Shown piece by piece: positions 6,294-9,872 of a stretch of DNA of 9,872 bases; position 1 is the first letter of the stretch; each line of letters begins with the position of its first letter. The stretch comes from Bacteroidales bacterium (GTDB taxonomy: Bacteria; Bacteroidota; Bacteroidia; Bacteroidales; JAOZMU01), in the NCBI GenBank assembly GCA_029934165.1, contig JAOZMU010000079.1:1-9872 (forward strand). The letters run 5' to 3'. Under the pieces are notes generated by a model, which worked only from the letters and a program-made list of their open reading frames with translations, did no database searches and had not been told where the DNA came from. Position numbers and translations under genes: made by a program.

Positions 6294-9200
6294 TTAATAA
6301 TTCTCTTCGAAGTCTTCAAAAATATGTTTAATCAGTTCTGTTTCATCAATTAACAGATTGAAATAAAGTGCTCTTTCACCAACAAGCAACAGACTATCGC
6401 GTGTTATTTGCAGCTCGGTAGTATGTGAGTTAAGGTTTAGTCCGGGAACAATTATATCGTTTTTGCTAAAAAACTGAGGTGTTTTTTTATCGGTGCTTCG
6501 GAGTTCTCCTTTCAAAACAAGGAAAACATTGTTACAGTTATTTGGTGGTGTTAGTTCTAAAAATTCTTTTTTGCTTTTTCGTACAACACTCAGAACTCTA
6601 GCTAATTGTATTAAAATATTTTCGGGCATACCAAAAAATAATGAAACTTTTTTTATGAGTTTTATTTTATCGGCTAGCATATAGTTTTTTACTCCATTGT
6701 CTTTATCGAAAAGATTGATTAACGCTTTTTTCTTATCAGATAATTTGCGTAAATAGTCAAAACATCTTACCGGGTTTTCGTCATATACAGTTTTTGTTGC
6801 CATCTCATATACCAATTTATCAGTATGGTGAATACAAAGAAATATCTCGTCAGGAATTTCACTCTTTTTTATACGTGATAAAAAATGCTGTACATTTTCT
6901 TCTGTCCATGGCGAAATATCTGAGTCTAAATTATATTCCTCGCTGTCCAAAGCATGCGATTGCTTTTTTTTATGCAATCTACCAATCATTTCAATCGCTT
7001 TTGTCCTTGTCCAGTTATCAATACGCAAGTGGCTCTTTGTTACGATGTTAAGGAGGCGTTGCTCTGGTTTTAGGCGTTCTTGAGGAAACAACGCCTGTAA
7101 CTTCTTGATACGTTGCGATATAGAAAGGCTGTCCAAAATCGGAATAATAAGTTGTTTTATCTCTTGAGAGAAAAAATTATCAACGATTTCAAGGGCGAAT
7201 ATCACATTTTCGCCAATAATATTCTTTTTTATTAAACTTATTATACGCCAATCGTAAATTAATGTTAGCAATTTAAACATCAATTCCATTTGATTATTAA
7301 GCTCAAAATCAAGAGATTGCACGAGTTTCAGCGTGTTTTTATGAGAGACAGTGTCGGCTATGCCTGCCTGCAACCACAAAATTGTGTCGATGACTTCGCC
7401 CAGTTTTTTGATAATCGAAGAGATGTTTTCGTCGTTGGACTGAAAGCGACAAAAGAATAACCCCTGAATAGCAGCGTGTTGCACCCTTCGGCTTTGATAA
7501 TTAAGATAGTTTAGTATTAGTTTTTGGGCATTTGTAGTACCTATTTTTGCGTAAATTTCAATTACCCTAACAACAATTTTTGGTCGAGAATTGATGTTTG
7601 CAATCGCCTCCAACTCATCGAGTGCATTTTCGCCAATATCGAGAAGTGCGTTCACTGCGATATGATAAAGTTCTTCGTTCCGAAGTAGTGAAACCATTTT
7701 GCGTATTACGTCCCTCGAACTTGAGCGTCGCGCTAATCGGATGGCAGATTTTTTGATAGTACTACATTTATCATCTAAGTATTTTAGTAATATCTCATCG
7801 CTGTTTGCAACGTCAAATTTAGACATATATTTGATAACCAGCAATTTCGATGCAAAATTGTTGGATTTTGATAATGCTTCAAAGTCATCTGGCAGTTCAT
7901 CTTTTAGGTTTTTTGATGCTACTATTTCAATCGCTTCAGTTGCAAGGTTATACAAGTCTCCAGTCGGATTGTCTTCTTGTACTTTTTTTATTTTTGCAAT
8001 AGTTCGTCGCGACCAAGTTGGCAAGGCATTACGCAGAACTGCCTTTACAATTGTCTTATCTTTAGAGCGCAACAGAGTATTCAAGTAGGTTTCCAAAATA
8101 TCTGGATTCGTTTCCGACAAAATTGTAACACTAATTCTGGCAATATCAGGACGCTTGTCTTTTATTTTTTTTGCCAGCAATTCTGTTCCATAAGAATGCT
8201 GGTAAATGTCTCTTTTTATATTTTTACTCTTAGAACTAAGTAATTGGCGTATTTTCAATCTGTATGCTTGGTACAGTTTTGTGGCAATAAAAGCCCATAA
8301 AAATAATAAGGGAAGGAAAATAAGGGTAAATATTTCTAGTCTAATACCGTCATCAGTAGAAATTACGAAACTTACTAATAGTAATAAAGCTCCAGCAATG
8401 CCAATTGATGCTTGCTGGATTATACCTATTCTGGTTTGCACCTTTAGCTGTTCTGTTGGTGGTAGTGGCTGGTACAATAAGTTGAATGCCGGGTCATCGA
8501 GTCCTCTGCGCAAAATTCTTTCTGCCATTTTGTTTAGAACTATAAGCGTGAAAAACACGATATTAGCTGTTCCTGCAAGGAAACCTGTAAATGTCGCAAA
8601 AAGCATTAAAAAGGTTGCAAAATATGGTAGAGCTGTCAGTCCGAGTCTCACGCCATATCGCGCCAAAAGTCTGCTGGAAAAGTATGAACTCAACAATTCG
8701 CCGATCTTGAACGTTGCACAAACTAATGCAATAAAATTTGATAGTTCTTCAGGTCCTTCGATTAAATTGCTTTGCCCTTTTAGCCCTGACAAATATGCAA
8801 AATCTGTAAAGTAAATAACTATCATTGAAATACTTGAGGAGATAATAATAAGTCGAAAATACTTCTCCTTAAATAAGTCCTTGAACGAAGTTTTTATCTC
8901 CGATTGCTTTGTTTTTTCGTTTGTTTTTACCACTTCTTCGGGAAAACGACGAAAGATTATTACCACATAAAAAATACTTATTATCACGCCTGTTGCAGCA
9001 ATAATTAGCAAGTCGTAGGCATGAGATAAATAAGGTAAAACAACCGGAATGAGTAAATACCCAAGTATAGATGCGAGTATTCCACCAATTCCGATTGCGC
9101 CAAACATTCTCTTTACTTGCCTGAGGTTCAACTGTTTGATAGCCAAACCACCAGACTCAATCGCGAGAAGCGAAGATGTTGGCCATGCCCAGATAAAGAT

Positions 9201-9560
9201 GAAAAAACTCAGCCACTTTTCATCGACAAAAAACAATCCGAGACGCGAAAGCAGTGTCAGCACAACGACAAAAGATAATGCACTTATAAACAGAGTTTTA
9301 CTATTTAATCGCTTTTGCAAAAAAGAGTAAAGCAACGACATAAGATAGCCAGCACCACCAGAAACAAGGTAGGCTATCGGGAGGTAGCTGCTGCCAAAAT
9401 GTTGGATAAAAACGGAGTTTGCAGGAACAAAAAAAACAGAAATGAATATCCCTTGAAAAAACGAATGGAAAAACAGAAGTTGAAACTTCGGACCGTCTTC
9501 GTTTTTTATATTAAATAATCTAATGATAAACGGACGTATATTTGTTTGACTGATTGACAA
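6294..9560 (-). CDS. MFS-like nucleotide-transporter-type protein with HEAT repeats and cNMP-binding-like domain
   Basis: The product is a 1088-residue inner-membrane protein in three parts. Residues 1-435 are a membrane domain of about 12 helices (for example 27-47, 58-80, 88-111, 115-133, 152-178, 183-203, 234-255). It resembles the ATP/ADP translocase (Npt1/Npt2-like) branch of the MFS fold, so nucleotide or related solute transport is inferred; the substrate is unknown. Residues from about 450 to 900 are helical HEAT-like repeats (for example LLKYLDDKCSTIKKSAIRLA and LRNEELYHIAVNALLDIGE), probably a cytoplasmic protein-binding arm. Residues 964-1085 resemble a cyclic-nucleotide-binding domain (VFLVLKGEL at 1012-1020), but no clear phosphate-binding cassette is visible, so ligand binding may be lost. 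The frame starts at TTG; an in-frame stop lies 8 codons upstream with no ATG or GTG between, and the next ATG (residue 74) would remove two helices. There is no Shine-Dalgarno. GC is about 39% in a 120-base sample. Confidence 0.82.
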   Translation of the reverse strand: MSISQTNIRPFIIRLFNIKNEDGPKFQLLFFHSFFQGIFISVFFVPANSVFIQHFGSSYLPIAYLVSGGAGYLMSLLYSFLQKRLNSKTLFISALSFVVVLTLLSRLGLFFVDEKWLSFFIFIWAWPTSSLLAIESGGLAIKQLNLRQVKRMFGAIGIGGILASILGYLLIPVVLPYLSHAYDLLIIAATGVIISIFYVVIIFRRFPEEVVKTNEKTKQSEIKTSFKDLFKEKYFRLIIISSSISMIVIYFTDFAYLSGLKGQSNLIEGPEELSNFIALVCATFKIGELLSSYFSSRLLARYGVRLGLTALPYFATFLMLFATFTGFLAGTANIVFFTLIVLNKMAERILRRGLDDPAFNLLYQPLPPTEQLKVQTRIGIIQQASIGIAGALLLLVSFVISTDDGIRLEIFTLIFLPLLFLWAFIATKLYQAYRLKIRQLLSSKSKNIKRDIYQHSYGTELLAKKIKDKRPDIARISVTILSETNPDILETYLNTLLRSKDKTIVKAVLRNALPTWSRRTIAKIKKVQEDNPTGDLYNLATEAIEIVASKNLKDELPDDFEALSKSNNFASKLLVIKYMSKFDVANSDEILLKYLDDKCSTIKKSAIRLARRSSSRDVIRKMVSLLRNEELYHIAVNALLDIGENALDELEAIANINSRPKIVVRVIEIYAKIGTTNAQKLILNYLNYQSRRVQHAAIQGLFFCRFQSNDENISSIIKKLGEVIDTILWLQAGIADTVSHKNTLKLVQSLDFELNNQMELMFKLLTLIYDWRIISLIKKNIIGENVIFALEIVDNFFSQEIKQLIIPILDSLSISQRIKKLQALFPQERLKPEQRLLNIVTKSHLRIDNWTRTKAIEMIGRLHKKKQSHALDSEEYNLDSDISPWTEENVQHFLSRIKKSEIPDEIFLCIHHTDKLVYEMATKTVYDENPVRCFDYLRKLSDKKKALINLFDKDNGVKNYMLADKIKLIKKVSLFFGMPENILIQLARVLSVVRKSKKEFLELTPPNNCNNVFLVLKGELRSTDKKTPQFFSKNDIIVPGLNLNSHTTELQITRDSLLLVGERALYFNLLIDETELIKHIFEDFEENY

Positions 9561-9872
9561 AACTATGTGTATTAGTTAGGCGTAAATTTAAGGTCTAAGA
9601 CCTCTTTTTTTATGACGCGTCTAAGCTGTGAATTAGCAACTTATGTTAATAAAAAGCGTAAGAACTTTTGTATGAGTACTTATAAGGTCTTCTACCTATT
9701 TAATGTTGCTTACGTAAGATGTATAACAGATTGTGTATCAAGATATAATGTTTTGCAAAATGTGGAAAATACTTTAGTGCGAATATTTAAGTAGGTGAAT
9801 TATTACGTTTATTATATTATACTAAATTAGGTTAAATAATTTACTTTTCAGATTGCATAAAATTCTTATTTT
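9561..9872. other. Upstream region of the transporter gene, to the window edge
   Basis: No gene is supported here. A 60-codon plus-strand open frame at 9612-9794 has no family features and is treated as chance. The stretch is AT-rich and contains several palindromes: two related ones at 9590-9603 and 9684-9697 (listed separately), and cttacgtaag at 9709-9718. The transporter promoter should lie here on the minus strand, but I see no convincing match to a Bacteroidota or sigma-70 consensus. Confidence 0.6.
9590..9697. promoter_or_regulatory. Pair of related palindromes, possible operator
   Basis: Positions 9591-9603 are a perfect palindrome, aggtct-a-agacct. A related sequence at 9684-9697 (aaggtcttctacct) matches 9590-9603 (aaggtctaagacct) at 11 of 14 positions, with 94 bp between starts. 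They lie 30 and 124 bp upstream of the transporter start, where a dimeric regulator could bind twice. The first is followed by seven T on the plus strand and could also be a very short terminator, but no plus-strand gene precedes it. Confidence 0.3.

Noticed and set aside
8206..8814. 202-codon plus-strand open frame inside the transporter gene
   Set aside because: It is antisense to well-formed membrane helices of the transporter and shows no family features.
10..9773. 12-bp direct repeat gtggaaaatact at 10-21 and 9762-9773
   Set aside because: A few 12-bp matches are expected by chance in an AT-rich window of this size, and there is no longer flanking similarity.
9612..9794. 60-codon plus-strand open frame
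   Set aside because: No recognisable motif and AT-rich; it runs through several palindromes upstream of a minus-strand gene.

Overview
The window is AT-rich bacterial chromosome in which every supportable gene lies on the minus strand. In transcription order these are a very large transporter with HEAT repeats and a cyclic-nucleotide-binding-like tail (9560 to 6294), a PPP-type metallophosphoesterase gene broken by one in-frame TAA (6189 to 4612), a small acidic YD/RHS-like repeat protein of unknown role (4181 to 3327), and valyl-tRNA synthetase valS (3138 to 502). No gene has a convincing Shine-Dalgarno sequence. That, together with the low GC and the transporter architecture (nucleotide-transporter-like membrane domain plus HEAT plus cNMP-like domain), suggests a member of the Bacteroidota. 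The phylum assignment is inference; no rRNA or other direct marker is present.

The four genes do not form an obvious pathway. The gaps (104, 430 and 188 bp) are long for an operon, so several transcription units are likely. valS is housekeeping. The transporter probably moves nucleotides or similar solutes across the inner membrane. The phosphoesterase is much poorer in GC than valS and may be a foreign or decaying gene.

The intergenic DNA is unusually structured. Region 1-501 holds a 136-bp MITE-like element with matched terminal inverted repeats and a 4-bp AATG flanking duplication. It also holds one copy of a composite short repeat whose second copy, at 3206-3254, sits between valS and the YD-like gene. 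Region 4182-4611 holds a GC-rich (62 of 100 bases counted) long imperfect hairpin of about 147 nt. Next to it is a roughly 41-bp repeat whose diverged second copy lies at 6254-6293, so the two copies flank the broken phosphoesterase gene in direct orientation. Region 9561-9872, upstream of the transporter, carries two related palindromes 94 bp apart that could be operators.

I found no rRNA, tRNA, CRISPR array, transposase, or recognisable defence system. The best candidates for something undescribed are the phosphoesterase with its very large insert and internal stop, bracketed by repeats, and the intergenic repeat elements.
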